From positions 62,001-126,000 of the forward strand of contig JAWKRB010000024.1 in assembly GCA_041389885.1 (NCBI GenBank): a stretch of DNA of 64,000 bases, read 5' to 3'. The notes under the pieces were generated by a model, which was given only the letters and a program-made list of their open reading frames with translations, was not told the origin of the DNA and did no database searches. Shown here piece after piece: positions 8,459 through 16,743 of this stretch. The position numbers and the translations under genes were made by a program. Position 1 is the stretch's first letter; each line of letters starts with the position of its first letter. The stretch comes from JAWKRB01 sp041389885 (lineage in GTDB: Bacteria > Myxococcota_A > Polyangia > Polyangiales > Ga0077539).

Positions 8459-9036
8459 ACGCCCACCCCAGCAGGCTGCGGCGCACGATCGCCCTGCGCC
8501 CGGCGCGAGACGAGCGCGAGGAGTGCCCCCCGATGACGATGCTGATCGTCGTGCGAGACCCCGTCGCCCTCCGCGCCGCGGCGGCGTACCTCGCGCACCG
8601 ACGCGGATACGACAGCGACGCCGGGCTCTCGGGCGAGGTGCTGGGCGTGTGGCAGCGCCCGCGCCTCGACGCGGGGCTCCCGCTCTGGAGGGGCTACGAC
8701 GGCCCGGGCGAAGCGCCTCGCGGCGGGGCCACGGTGGGGCTGCGGCAGTCGTTCACCATGGCGGCGATGTGGTCGCTCTGCTGGCTCGACGGCGCGCCCC
8801 TGCGCGAGGTCGAGGGCCGCCAGGCGCGGCGACTCGCGGTGCTCGAGCACCTGATCGAGCGGGTGACGGGGGTGACGCCGCTGCGGCAGAGCGGCCCCTT
8901 CGTGCCGGTCTTCGACGAGGACGAGCCCTGCGAGGAGCTCCTGGAGGCGCTGCGCGCGCGCCACCCGCGGCTGGTGTCGTCGTACTCCCTCCGCGCCGAC
9001 CTGGCCGGGGCCGGTCAGGCCCAGGAGATCGCGTAG
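8455..9036 (+). CDS. Uncharacterised third gene of the DAB operon
   Basis: A 193-residue frame starts at ATG 8455, overlapping the dabA stop (ATGA) behind an unusually strong AGGAGGAG, so it is co-translated with dabA. The product is soluble, with an acidic C-terminal half (FDEDEPCEELLEALRARHP) and a central AMWSLCWLDG stretch. No family is recognised. Its tight coupling suggests a role with the DAB complex, such as assembly or regulation. Its 3' end overlaps the convergent gene by 22 bp. Confidence 0.7.
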   Translation: MNAHPSRLRRTIALRPARDEREECPPMTMLIVVRDPVALRAAAAYLAHRRGYDSDAGLSGEVLGVWQRPRLDAGLPLWRGYDGPGEAPRGGATVGLRQSFTMAAMWSLCWLDGAPLREVEGRQARRLAVLEHLIERVTGVTPLRQSGPFVPVFDEDEPCEELLEALRARHPRLVSSYSLRADLAGAGQAQEIA

Positions 9037-10004
9037 TCGACGGAGTGCCCGATGCGCTGGGAGAAGCGGGCGATCGAGCGCGCGGCCATGCGCTCGCTCG
9101 CGCCCACGGGGACCCGCGAGGCGAGCCACGCGCCCACCCCCTGGCGCTCGCCCTCGAGGCGCCGCGGACCTGAGGCCGGCGTGTACTCGACGCGCGCCTC
9201 GCGCTTCTTGCAGCGGTCCAAGAGGTCGTAGAGGTCGCGAAAGAGGATGAACGAGGTGTCGCTCTGGTGCGCCGACCAGTTCGCCGCGGGGAGAAAGTCC
9301 ACGAGGTGAATGAGCTGGTAGTTGAGGGCGATCCAGAGGTCCTCGCCGCTCATTTCGAGGGGCGCGTTGTCGATCACGCGGTGAAAGCGGATCGAGCGCA
9401 GCGCGTCGAGGCGGTGGAGGTTGTCGCGAATCTCCTGGCGCAGCCGCCCCACCCACAGGAGCCGCAGGATCGAGGGGAAGGCCTCGGTGTGCGTCCACTC
9501 GAAGGGGGTCATGAGCGCGCGCAGCGTCGGGATCTTGTCGGCCGACATCGCGAAGGTGTTGGTCCCCGTGCCCAGGATCGAGTGCAGCAGCAGCACCAGC
9601 GGCGAGCGCTCGGAGTAGTGCTGCACGCCGTACTCGAAGCAGAAGTACAGGTGATCGAGGAACGACCCGTCGGCGTGCTCGACGTCGAAGTCGCACTCGT
9701 CGACGAGAAAGCGCAGGAGCTCGGGGCTCACCTCGGGCAGGGGGTGGGCGGCGCGGGCGGCGTCGTACTCCGCCTGCACCGCGCGGGCGGCGGCGGCGTG
9801 CCAGCGCGCCTCGCGACCCACGCGCGCCGCCATCACGAAGCGCGAGACGCTCCCCTCGAGGGTCTTGAAGATGGTGCGGTCGAGGTCAAAGTTCGGGATC
9901 GGCTCGACGCGCAGGCGGCCCGTGTGATCGAGGGCCGCGCCGCGCGCGATGGCGGCCTTGCGCTGGTAGCTGGGATCGGGACGCTCGGCGGCGGACTGCT
10001 TCAT
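9015..10004 (-). CDS. Hypothetical protein, 329 aa
   Basis: The frame is long, uses typical codons and starts at ATG 10004. The sequence is soluble and mixed, with aromatic, acidic segments (DECDFDVEHADGSFLDHLYF) and a Ser/Thr-rich middle (HSILGTGTNTFAMSADKIPT). The C terminus is basic. No known family is recognised. It is convergent with the DAB operon, overlapping its last gene by 22 bp, and is preceded by about 140 bp without a gene. Confidence 0.7.
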   Translation of the reverse strand: MKQSAAERPDPSYQRKAAIARGAALDHTGRLRVEPIPNFDLDRTIFKTLEGSVSRFVMAARVGREARWHAAAARAVQAEYDAARAAHPLPEVSPELLRFLVDECDFDVEHADGSFLDHLYFCFEYGVQHYSERSPLVLLLHSILGTGTNTFAMSADKIPTLRALMTPFEWTHTEAFPSILRLLWVGRLRQEIRDNLHRLDALRSIRFHRVIDNAPLEMSGEDLWIALNYQLIHLVDFLPAANWSAHQSDTSFILFRDLYDLLDRCKKREARVEYTPASGPRRLEGERQGVGAWLASRVPVGASERMAARSIARFSQRIGHSVDYAISWA

Positions 10005-10145
10005 AAGACCTTCGCTCCAGGCGCGGTTGTAGTACCTCTTCGCGGGGGATGGGAGCGGTTTGTCGCGAGCGGCGCGGCCGCGCGCCCCTCCTCCCGCCTC
10101 GGCGTCACCCCGAGGCGCGGCGGCGATGAAGACGAGCGCCGAGGC

Positions 10146-11036
10146 TCACCGCGCGCCGTCGACGATGCGCAGAAAATTCCCGCTGAACATCGCGTCGCGC
10201 TCCGCGGAGGTGACGGGCATACGCTCGACCCATCGCCGGATGGCGCCGTAGTCGTAGCTCCCGTCTTCGGCGTGAAAGCCGTAGGGCGCGTCGGTGCCGT
10301 ACAAGCAGCGCTCGGGCCCCATCGCGGCCACCGCGGCGCGCGCGAGGCGCTCGTCGATGTACGGGCTCGAGAGGTCGACGTGCAGGTTCGGGCAGCTCCG
10401 CGCGTGCGCCCAGAGGTCCTGGTAGAAGGGGAAGCCCGCGTGCGCGGCGATGACCACGAGCTTCGGAAAGCGCGCCGCGATGGCCCGATGGTCGCCCCGG
10501 CGCCCGAAGCCCAGGTGAATCAGCACCGGCAACCGCAGCGACTCCGCCCGCGCGAGGATCGGGTCGAGGGCGTCGACCGTGTAGTCGTGCCAGTGGGGGT
10601 GGAGCTTGACCCCGATCATCCCCGGCACGGCGCGCCAGCGCTCCAGCGCGTCGAGGGGGTCGGTGGCGCCGCGGGGGTTGAGAAAGATCCATCCCAGAAA
10701 GCGGTCGGGGTGCCTCGCGACGACCTCGGCGACGGAGGCGTTGTCGGGCTCGCGGTAGATGCGATGCACCCTCGCGCCCAGCCGCAGGTCGCCCGAGCGC
10801 GTGAGCGTCGCGCGGTGCACGGCCTCGGCGAGGGGGCGGGTGACCCGAGACGACATCAGCGCGCGCATCGCCGAGAGCAGCCGCTCCGGCGTGTGCGGCA
10901 GGGGGTCGTTCATCGCGGGGATGAGCGCGACCCGCGAGACGCCCGCGGCGTCCATCTTCGCGAGCGCGCCGTCGAGGTCGAGCATGCGAGGCTCGAAGTG
11001 CGCGTGGCTGTCGACGATCACCGCGCGAGTGTTCAC
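10146..11036 (-). CDS. Amidohydrolase-superfamily (amidohydro_2) TIM-barrel enzyme
   Basis: The 296-residue product carries the metal-site motifs of the amidohydrolase_2/TatD-like fold: DSHAHF near the N terminus (HxH ligands), GVKLHPHWHDY in the middle, IAAHAGFPF, and a late YGTDAPYG aspartate. Substrates of this group include carboxylated aromatics and lactones, and nothing here narrows the choice. GTG 11036 is chosen as the start because DSHAHF follows nine codons later, as usual in the family, and it leaves 26 bp to the small gene upstream on the same strand. Confidence 0.82.
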   Translation of the reverse strand: MNTRAVIVDSHAHFEPRMLDLDGALAKMDAAGVSRVALIPAMNDPLPHTPERLLSAMRALMSSRVTRPLAEAVHRATLTRSGDLRLGARVHRIYREPDNASVAEVVARHPDRFLGWIFLNPRGATDPLDALERWRAVPGMIGVKLHPHWHDYTVDALDPILARAESLRLPVLIHLGFGRRGDHRAIAARFPKLVVIAAHAGFPFYQDLWAHARSCPNLHVDLSSPYIDERLARAAVAAMGPERCLYGTDAPYGFHAEDGSYDYGAIRRWVERMPVTSAERDAMFSGNFLRIVDGAR

Positions 11037-11062
11037 CGCGCCGAGGTGAAACGCGAGGGGCG

Positions 11063-11311
11063 CTACGCTCGGGTGAGCACCGCGACCCGGCGCCCGAGGG
11101 CCCACCCCGCCTCGACGCGCACGCGGTCGTCCTCGTACGCGGCGCGCTGGAGAAAGCCCTGGGCCTCTTCGAAGCTCACCAGGGTGCCGTCGGGCAGCAG
11201 GCACTCCCCCGAGGCGCGCCCGCCGAAGACCTCGTAGAGATCGTTCCACGCGTCGATCCAGCGCTGCTCGCGCTCGGCGTTGCTGGGCGAACGCGTCACG
11301 CCGGGCAGCAT
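11063..11311 (-). CDS. Hypothetical protein, 82 aa
   Basis: ATG 11311 with GAGGTG just upstream opens an 82-residue soluble frame (EREQRWIDAWNDLYEVFGG, DDRVRVEAGWALGRR). It ends 26 bp before the amidohydrolase start, so the two are likely an operon. It is divergent from the methyltransferase gene with a 67-bp gap. No family is recognised. Confidence 0.65.
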   Translation of the reverse strand: MLPGVTRSPSNAEREQRWIDAWNDLYEVFGGRASGECLLPDGTLVSFEEAQGFLQRAAYEDDRVRVEAGWALGRRVAVLTRA

Positions 11312-11378
11312 CGCACCTCGCGGCGAGCGGGTGAATTTCCCCCGCGCCGATCTCCCCGCGACGAGGCACGATCGCCCC

Positions 11379-12872
11379 ATGGCCCTCCCCGACCTCGCGC
11401 CCCTCGCGGGCCTCACGCCCGACGCGCTCGCGGACCTTCGCCAGGCGATCGCCGCCGCCGGATACACCGCCGCGCGGCTCGACGAGGCGCAGTCGGTCGC
11501 GCCCTCTCCGCTGCGCCTCGCGAGCGGGCCGGTGGTCCGCGCGTGGCTGACCCGACGCGGCGACGCGGGCGCGACGCTCGCGCGGCTCTTCGCCTTCGAC
11601 GACGCGGTGCCCGCCGAGGCGCTCCGCGCCGCCCTCCCCGACGAGCTCGTCGAGGCCCTGTCTGACGCAGGAGTGCTTGCGCGAGAGGGAGATCGGATTC
11701 GCGCGCGGTACCTCCTCACGCCCATGGAGGACGGCCCCCTGGTGCTCTCCGACCCGCTCTGGGCGGGCGACGCCGCGGTGATGGGGACCAGCGCGGGCAC
11801 GGCCTTCGTCGCGCGCACGATCCCTCGGCCCTTCGACGGCTCGCTCCTCGACGTGGGCTGCGGCGCGGGGAGCCTGGCGCTCGTCGCGGCGATGCGGGGC
11901 GCGCGCAGGGTCCTCGGCGTCGACATCAACCCCCGCGCGGTCGAGCTCGCGCGCTTCAACGCCGCGCTCAACGGCGTCGCCGCGGAGTTTCGCGCGGGCG
12001 ACCTCACCGCGCCCGCCGCGGGCGAGCGCTTCGACCGCGTGGTCGCGCAGCCGCCCTTCGTCGCGCGCCCCGCCGGCGTCGGCGAGATCACCTTCCTCCA
12101 CGGCGGAACCTACGGCGACGAGCTCGCCCTGCGGCTCCTCGGCGAGTGCCCCGGCGCGCTCGCGCCCGGTGGCGTCGCGACGGCGCTCTTTCAGTCCCCG
12201 GTCCGCGCGAACGCCTCGGTGTTCTCACGAATTCGCGAGGCCCTCGGCGCCGCCGACGGGACCCTCGACCTGGTCGCGCTGCGCATGCAGGGGGGCTCGC
12301 CGGCGCTGCAGGCGATGGTCTTCGCGTCGCACGAGAGCGATGGGTTCGACGCGCGCTACGAGGCCGCCGTTCGCCGCTACCTCGACCACTTCGCCGCCCT
12401 CGACGCGCGCGAGGTCGAGGGGGTCTTCGCCGTGCTCACCCGCCCCGACGCCGCGTCCGAGTCGTCGCGTCGCTACGGGGCGTCTCTCCCCTCCGCGCAC
12501 GCCGCGCTCACCGCCGCGGAGCTCGACGCGCTGCGCGCGCGCCTCGCCCTCTCCGCCGCCGACGACGTCGCGCTGCTCCGCGCGGGGGTCGTCCTCGGCG
12601 CGGGGCTGCGGGTGGTCACCGAGCGCGCGTCGGTCGCGCGAGACGCGCCGCAGCGATGGAGCCTGCGCCTCGACCCCCGCGCCGTGGCCGTCGAGGGAGA
12701 GGTCAGCGCCGACGAGCTCGAGCGCCTGCGCGCCTTCGAGGGCGCCGCCACCGTCGAGCGCGCGCTCATCGCCTACGCCCGCGCGCGCCGACGATCGCCC
12801 CCGCAGCTCCGCGACGAGTTTCTGCCGTGGGTGCGCGGCGCGCTCGTGGCGGGCACCCTCGCCGCGGGCTGA
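11379..12872 (+). CDS. Class I SAM-dependent methyltransferase, HemK/RlmG-like
   Basis: The 497-residue product has an N-terminal domain of about 150 residues, then a Rossmann methyltransferase with motif I LLDVGCGAGS (about residues 157-166), an acidic ribose-binding D in LGVDINPRAVELA, and motif IV AQPPF (about 223). The AQPPF motif replaces NPPY/NPPF of the HemK/PrmC and RlmG families, which methylate amide or exocyclic amino nitrogens. The first Asn becomes Ala-Gln, so the substrate could differ. A C-terminal region of about 170 residues has no recognised fold. It is followed 55 bp later by the kinase relic. Confidence 0.8.
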   Translation: MALPDLAPLAGLTPDALADLRQAIAAAGYTAARLDEAQSVAPSPLRLASGPVVRAWLTRRGDAGATLARLFAFDDAVPAEALRAALPDELVEALSDAGVLAREGDRIRARYLLTPMEDGPLVLSDPLWAGDAAVMGTSAGTAFVARTIPRPFDGSLLDVGCGAGSLALVAAMRGARRVLGVDINPRAVELARFNAALNGVAAEFRAGDLTAPAAGERFDRVVAQPPFVARPAGVGEITFLHGGTYGDELALRLLGECPGALAPGGVATALFQSPVRANASVFSRIREALGAADGTLDLVALRMQGGSPALQAMVFASHESDGFDARYEAAVRRYLDHFAALDAREVEGVFAVLTRPDAASESSRRYGASLPSAHAALTAAELDALRARLALSAADDVALLRAGVVLGAGLRVVTERASVARDAPQRWSLRLDPRAVAVEGEVSADELERLRAFEGAATVERALIAYARARRRSPPQLRDEFLPWVRGALVAGTLAAG

Positions 12873-12927
12873 GGCGCGCGCCGCGAACCGTCCCATCGCC
12901 GCGGGACGCGGGGTAGACTCCCTCGCC

Positions 12928-13401
12928 GTGAGCCCCGACCCACTGCAGCCTGGGACCCTCTTCGCGAACGACTGCGTGGTCCAGCGCCCCCTCGCCGAGG
13001 GCGGCATGGGCGCGGTGTACGTCGCGCGGCGGCGCTCGACGGGCAAGGAGCGCGCGCTGAAGGTGCTGCTCCCCAGCGTGGCGAGCGACGCGACGGGCAC
13101 CCCGTGGCTCGCGAGGGAGCGGCTCCAGGGAGAGACCCTCGGCGCGCGCGTGGCGCGGGACGGCGCGAGGAGCCCCAGCGACACCGCCGCGCTCTTCGAG
13201 CAGCTCGACGACGCCCTCCGCCGCGCCCACGCCGCGGGCGTGGTGCACAGGGACCTCAAGTCCGACAACGTGTTCATCGTCCCGTCGCCGCTCAAGGGCC
13301 TCCCCTTCGTGGTGAAGGTGCTCGATTCTGGCATCTCGACATGGATCTCCGCGAACCGCACGGCGGCGACCTCGACCCGCGCCATCGGATCGCCCCTGTG
13401 A
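12928..13401 (+). pseudogene. Truncated Hanks-type Ser/Thr kinase
   Basis: From GTG 12928 the 157 residues show the glycine-rich loop (EGGMGAVYVA), the ATP lysine (ERALKVLLP), then jump directly to the hinge region (ERLQGETLGARV), so the C-helix segment of about 40 residues is missing. The catalytic loop HRDLKSDN is intact, DFG has become DSG, and the frame stops at AIGSPL, exactly where active kinases continue with the P+1/APE motif. The rest of the C-lobe is absent and the next gene starts 3 bp later. Two independent deletions and a mutated DFG make catalysis very unlikely. A regulatory pseudokinase fragment is a weaker alternative. Confidence 0.8.
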
Positions 13402-13403
13402 AC

Positions 13404-14840
13404 ATGACGCGCGCCGCCCACCTCCTCGCCCTGTGCCTCGCCCCCGCCACGCTCCACGCGCAGACCATCGCGTCGCGCAGCGAGTCGACGCCCTTCGCGG
13501 GCGTGCGCGTGGTGACCGGCCGCACCGCGTCTCCCACCACGGATTTCGTCGCGGCCTACGTGTCGCTCTGCACGAACTACGTCCACGTCGCGGCGACGCG
13601 CGCGCCGTCGGCGCTCTCTCGCACCAGCGCCTGGGCCAGCGGCGCGGGCGTGCAGCTCGCGGTGAACGGAGACTTCTTCGTGACCGGGCCGCGCGTGTAC
13701 GGCTACGCCGTGGGCGGCGGCGCGCCCTGGCCCCTGCGTCAGATGGGGGTCGACCCGGCGGTGTCGGGCGAGTGGTACTACCGGCGCTACGGGTGGATCG
13801 GCTTCGGGCCGGGCCTGGTGGAATTCTCGCACACCGAGTTCGTGAAGCAGCGCGCCGCGGCGATGGGGGTGCGCGACGGGTGGCGGCCCACGACGGTGAC
13901 CACGGCCATCCCGCCGGGGATCACCGCGCTCGTGAGCGGCTTTCCCGAGCTCGTGACCGAGGGGCGACGCGTGACCTGCTCGAGCCCCACCGCGAGCAGT
14001 TGCTTCCCCGACCGGAGCGACATGCGCGCGCGCCACCCGCGCACCGCGATGGGCCTCACCCAGGACCGTCGCACCTTCATCCTGCTGACCGTCGACGGGC
14101 GCAGCACCCGCAGCGCCGGGATGTACGGGACCGAGCTCGCCCGGCTGATGGAGCTCCTCGGGGCCTACCAGGCCTTCAACCTCGACGGCGGCGGCTCGAG
14201 CACCTTCTGGCAGCGCGGCGTCGGCGTGCGCAACCGCCCCTCCGACGGCGCCGAGCGCTCCGTCGCGAACCACTGGGGCGTCTTCGCCGGATCGAGCAAC
14301 GGCCGCCCGCGCGCCCCAGGGAGCTGCTACACGCCCCCCGCCCCCGACGCGGGCGTGCGCGACGCCGCCGCGGACGTCCCCCGCGACGTGCTCACGGACG
14401 TCCCCCGCGACGCGCTCACGGACGTCCCGCGCGACGTGCTCACGGACGTCCCGCGCGACGCGCTCACGGACGTCCCGCGCGATGTGCTCACGAGCCTCGA
14501 CGTCGTCGCGATCGACGCGGGCGATGACGTCCCCGAGCCGGCAGACGACGCGCCCAGAGAGGACATCCCCGAGTTCGTCGAAGACGCCTCGCGCGCAGAG
14601 GCTCCTGACGCGGGCGAGACGCCCGACCTCGAAGAGACTCCAGGGTGCGGCTGTCGCGCGGGCGCGACCCGGACAGGCGGGTCATGGATCCTCGGCGCGC
14701 TGGTCCTCTGGGGCGCGAGCCGTCGCAGGCGCGGTCAGCTCGCTCGCAGCGCCTCGCGGAGCCTCCGCGGGACCACCACGCGCAGCGGGGTCACCGCGGG
14801 CGCGAGGGCGAGCAGCGCGCGGTCGAGGGTCACGAGGTAG
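13404..14840 (+). CDS. Secreted phosphodiester glycosidase-family protein with MYXO-CTERM-like tail
   Basis: The 478-residue product has a signal peptide ending near residue 20 (TLHAQ), then an NAGPA/DUF2233-type phosphodiester-glycosidase domain with the hallmark AVNGDFF, TAMGLTQD and FNLDGGGSSTFW motifs (to about residue 300). Five TDVPRD(V/A)L repeats follow, then an acidic Pro/Asp linker, and a GCGCRAG motif (C415, C417) with a hydrophobic helix and SRRRR, the layout of MYXO-CTERM sorting signals. The frame runs about 30 residues beyond the Arg cluster and overlaps the PIN gene on the other strand by 106 bp, so the original stop may have been lost. It starts 3 bp after the kinase relic. 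Confidence 0.82.
   Translation: MTRAAHLLALCLAPATLHAQTIASRSESTPFAGVRVVTGRTASPTTDFVAAYVSLCTNYVHVAATRAPSALSRTSAWASGAGVQLAVNGDFFVTGPRVYGYAVGGGAPWPLRQMGVDPAVSGEWYYRRYGWIGFGPGLVEFSHTEFVKQRAAAMGVRDGWRPTTVTTAIPPGITALVSGFPELVTEGRRVTCSSPTASSCFPDRSDMRARHPRTAMGLTQDRRTFILLTVDGRSTRSAGMYGTELARLMELLGAYQAFNLDGGGSSTFWQRGVGVRNRPSDGAERSVANHWGVFAGSSNGRPRAPGSCYTPPAPDAGVRDAAADVPRDVLTDVPRDALTDVPRDVLTDVPRDALTDVPRDVLTSLDVVAIDAGDDVPEPADDAPREDIPEFVEDASRAEAPDAGETPDLEETPGCGCRAGATRTGGSWILGALVLWGASRRRRGQLARSASRSLRGTTTRSGVTAGARASSARSRVTR
14381..14490. repeat. 24-bp in-frame tandem repeats in the glycosidase linker
   Basis: About five head-to-tail copies of a unit like gacgtcccgcgcgacgtgctcacg encode eight-residue repeats (DVPRDVLT/DVPRDALT alternating). 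The alternation of Val and Ala suggests duplication of a two-unit block. Such Pro/Asp repeats are common spacers in myxobacterial surface proteins. Confidence 0.8.
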
Positions 14841-15160
14841 TCCGCGCCCGCCGTCACCGCGAGCTCGAGGAACTTCTGGTCGTCCGGATCCCCGCAGCGC
14901 GGGAGCGCGGCGCGAGGCTCGGCGTGAGCGATCACCTCGGCGAGGCGGGCATAGCGCGAGACAGCTTCGAGCCGGGCGCCTTCGTCGAGGCGAAGCGAGG
15001 CAGAGGCCACGACGCGGCGGTACTCGTCGAGGCAGTCGCCGCGGGTGACACAGCGCACGCGCCCGTCCTCGACCGCCTCGCGCAGCGCGGCGAAGCGCCC
15101 TCCCCCGAAGGCGAAGAGCGAGAGCAGCACGTTCGTGTCGAAGACCGCGCGGAGAGGCAC
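14735..15160 (-). CDS. PIN-domain protein (COG1569-type putative toxin)
   Basis: The 141-residue product opens with AVFDTNVLLSLFAF, the N-terminal PIN Asp, and later shows the acidic pair region (CGDPDDQKFLELA) and ADYLVTLDRALL of the COG1569/TIGR00305 group of standalone PIN proteins. PIN domains are Mg2+-dependent RNases, usually toxins. No antitoxin gene is visible upstream, so it is an orphan or non-TA member. GTG 15160 is chosen because it places DTN at residues 7-9; the longer in-frame upstream starts would overlap the divergent gene. Its end overlaps the glycosidase tail by 106 bp. Confidence 0.75.
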   Translation of the reverse strand: MPLRAVFDTNVLLSLFAFGGGRFAALREAVEDGRVRCVTRGDCLDEYRRVVASASLRLDEGARLEAVSRYARLAEVIAHAEPRAALPRCGDPDDQKFLELAVTAGADYLVTLDRALLALAPAVTPLRVVVPRRLREALRAS

Positions 15161-15262
15161 TCGCGTAGATCTCACACGCGTCGCCCCCTCCGCGCCACCG
15201 CGCCACGGTCTCGAGCACGTGAGAACCATCGCGCCCGGTGGAGTACTCTCCCCACCGCGCTG

Positions 15263-16258
15263 ATGCACTGTCCACGCTGCGCCGCCTCGATGGAAGACTT
15301 TCGCACCGAGGAGGGCGTCACCCTCGACCTCTGCGCGCGCTGCCGGAGCGTGTGGTTCGACGCTGGCGAGATGGCCGCGACCCTCGGCACCGCCGACGAC
15401 CTCCCCGCCCTCGCCGACACCGACTCCGACGCGGCGGCGAGCACGCTGCCCTGCCCGCGATGCCCCGGCGCGACGCTCACGGTGATCCCCTACGCCCGCG
15501 GCGTGGCCGTGACGGTCGCGACCTGCGCGCTCTGCGGCGGCGCGCTCTCGTCCCTCCCTGAGCTCCCGGCGCTGCGCGGCGCGGCGATGGCGTTTCGCCC
15601 CTCACGCGCCCTCGCGCGCGGCGGCGCCAACGACCTCGCGTCGACGGCGCGGCGCTTCGCCGGGCTCACCGGGCTCACCGTGAAGCAACGGCGCCGCTGG
15701 CTCGAGATGCTCACGGGGTGGGAGACGCCCAACGAGTACGCCGTGCTCCGCAGCACCGGCGGCGTGGCCTTTCACGTCGTCGAGCAGACCGAGGGATTCT
15801 GGCACGCCCTGCGGCGCGTGCTGCTCGGCCCCTGGCGGCCCTTCGAGGCGCACGTCGAGGACATGGCGCGGGGCACCCTCGCGATGCGCCTGGTGCGTCC
15901 CTGGCGGTGGTTCTTCCCCGAGCTCACGCTCTGCGACCCCGAGGGGCGGCCGCTGGTGCGCATCCGCAACCGCTGGAGCTGGATCCACCGACGCTACGAG
16001 GTCACCGACGTCGCCGGGCGGCTCATGGGCGAGGTCACCGGAAAGCTCTACCGACCGTGGACCTTCGAGATCCGCAGCGACGAGCGCGTCGTCGCGACGG
16101 TGCGCAAGGTGTGGTCGGGGCTGCTCACCGAGGCCCTCTCCGACGCCGACAACTACTCGGTGACCTTCGAGCCCGACGCCCCCGAGCACTGGAAGCCCAT
16201 CGCCCTCGCCGTCGCCGTGCTCGTCGACACGGTGCACTTCGAGAGCGCCAACCGCTGA
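15263..16258 (+). CDS. zf-TFIIB zinc finger fused to a scramblase/LURP-like domain
   Basis: The 331-residue product begins with a zf-TFIIB finger (CPRCAASM...CARCRSVWFDAGEM, residues 3-38) and a second Cys cluster (CPRCPGATL...CALCGG, about 64-95). From about residue 150 it has a beta-rich domain resembling scramblase/LURP-one-related proteins (EYAVLRSTGGVAFHVVEQ, LVRPWRWFFPELTLCDPEG, GRLMGEVTGK, YSVTFEPDAPEHWKPIALA). Such domains bind lipids. The fusion suggests a membrane-associated sensor, but its function is unknown. ATG 15263 places the first CxxC at the very N terminus as usual for this finger. Confidence 0.75.
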   Translation: MHCPRCAASMEDFRTEEGVTLDLCARCRSVWFDAGEMAATLGTADDLPALADTDSDAAASTLPCPRCPGATLTVIPYARGVAVTVATCALCGGALSSLPELPALRGAAMAFRPSRALARGGANDLASTARRFAGLTGLTVKQRRRWLEMLTGWETPNEYAVLRSTGGVAFHVVEQTEGFWHALRRVLLGPWRPFEAHVEDMARGTLAMRLVRPWRWFFPELTLCDPEGRPLVRIRNRWSWIHRRYEVTDVAGRLMGEVTGKLYRPWTFEIRSDERVVATVRKVWSGLLTEALSDADNYSVTFEPDAPEHWKPIALAVAVLVDTVHFESANR

Positions 16259-16333
16259 CCCCCCGCGCACTTCAAGGCCTGGGTGCTTCTAGCGCCTCGT
16301 CGTTCGCGGAGAGACGGGGGCGTCGTTCGCGGC

Positions 16334-16357
16334 GGGGGCAGCCTCTCCGCCTGCGAC
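16334..16357. repeat. 24-bp fragment of dispersed repeat B
   Basis: The 24 bases here (ggggg, then cagcctctccgcctgcgac) also occur exactly at 26768-26791 inside the large inverted-repeat element. The surrounding gap 16259-16430 otherwise shows only an imperfect duplication of cgtcgttcgcgg. Confidence 0.7.
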
Positions 16358-16430
16358 GACTCCCCTGAAAATGTCTGAAAATGATCGTGCGCACCCGACC
16401 ACGCACCCCACCGTGCGTAGCATCACGCCG

Positions 16431-16688
16431 ATGTCCTGCGACACCTGCGCGCCCTACTTCGCCCACCCCGAGCTGCTCACCCTGGGGCGCGAGCGCTCCC
16501 CCGCGGAGCGAGCCCTCGTCGAGCGCCTCGAGGCGGTGTGGGAGGAGCTGAGATCGTGGCGCGAGAACCCCACCTCGGGGCTCTACGTCGAGCGCCGCGA
16601 GCTGCGCTGCCGCGCCTGCGAGCAGCGCGCGGAGACCAGCGACGACGCGTGGTACGGCGGGGAGTTTCGCGCGATCCCCGCCCGGTGA
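16431..16688 (+). CDS. Small Cys-containing protein, 85 aa
   Basis: ATG 16431 opens with MSCDTC and the frame later has CRACEQR, giving two CxxC pairs that could bind zinc. Between them is a helical, charged segment. It lies between the scramblase-like gene and a TerB gene, all co-directional, with a 55-bp gap to the next gene. The further upstream ATG (16371) lies in repeat-derived sequence and is not preferred. No family is recognised. Confidence 0.65.
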   Translation: MSCDTCAPYFAHPELLTLGRERSPAERALVERLEAVWEELRSWRENPTSGLYVERRELRCRACEQRAETSDDAWYGGEFRAIPAR

Positions 16689-16743
16689 CCCCGGCGCGGG
16701 TCTCCTGCGCAACGCCGGGCGTTTCCCGCTACCCTCTGCGGTC

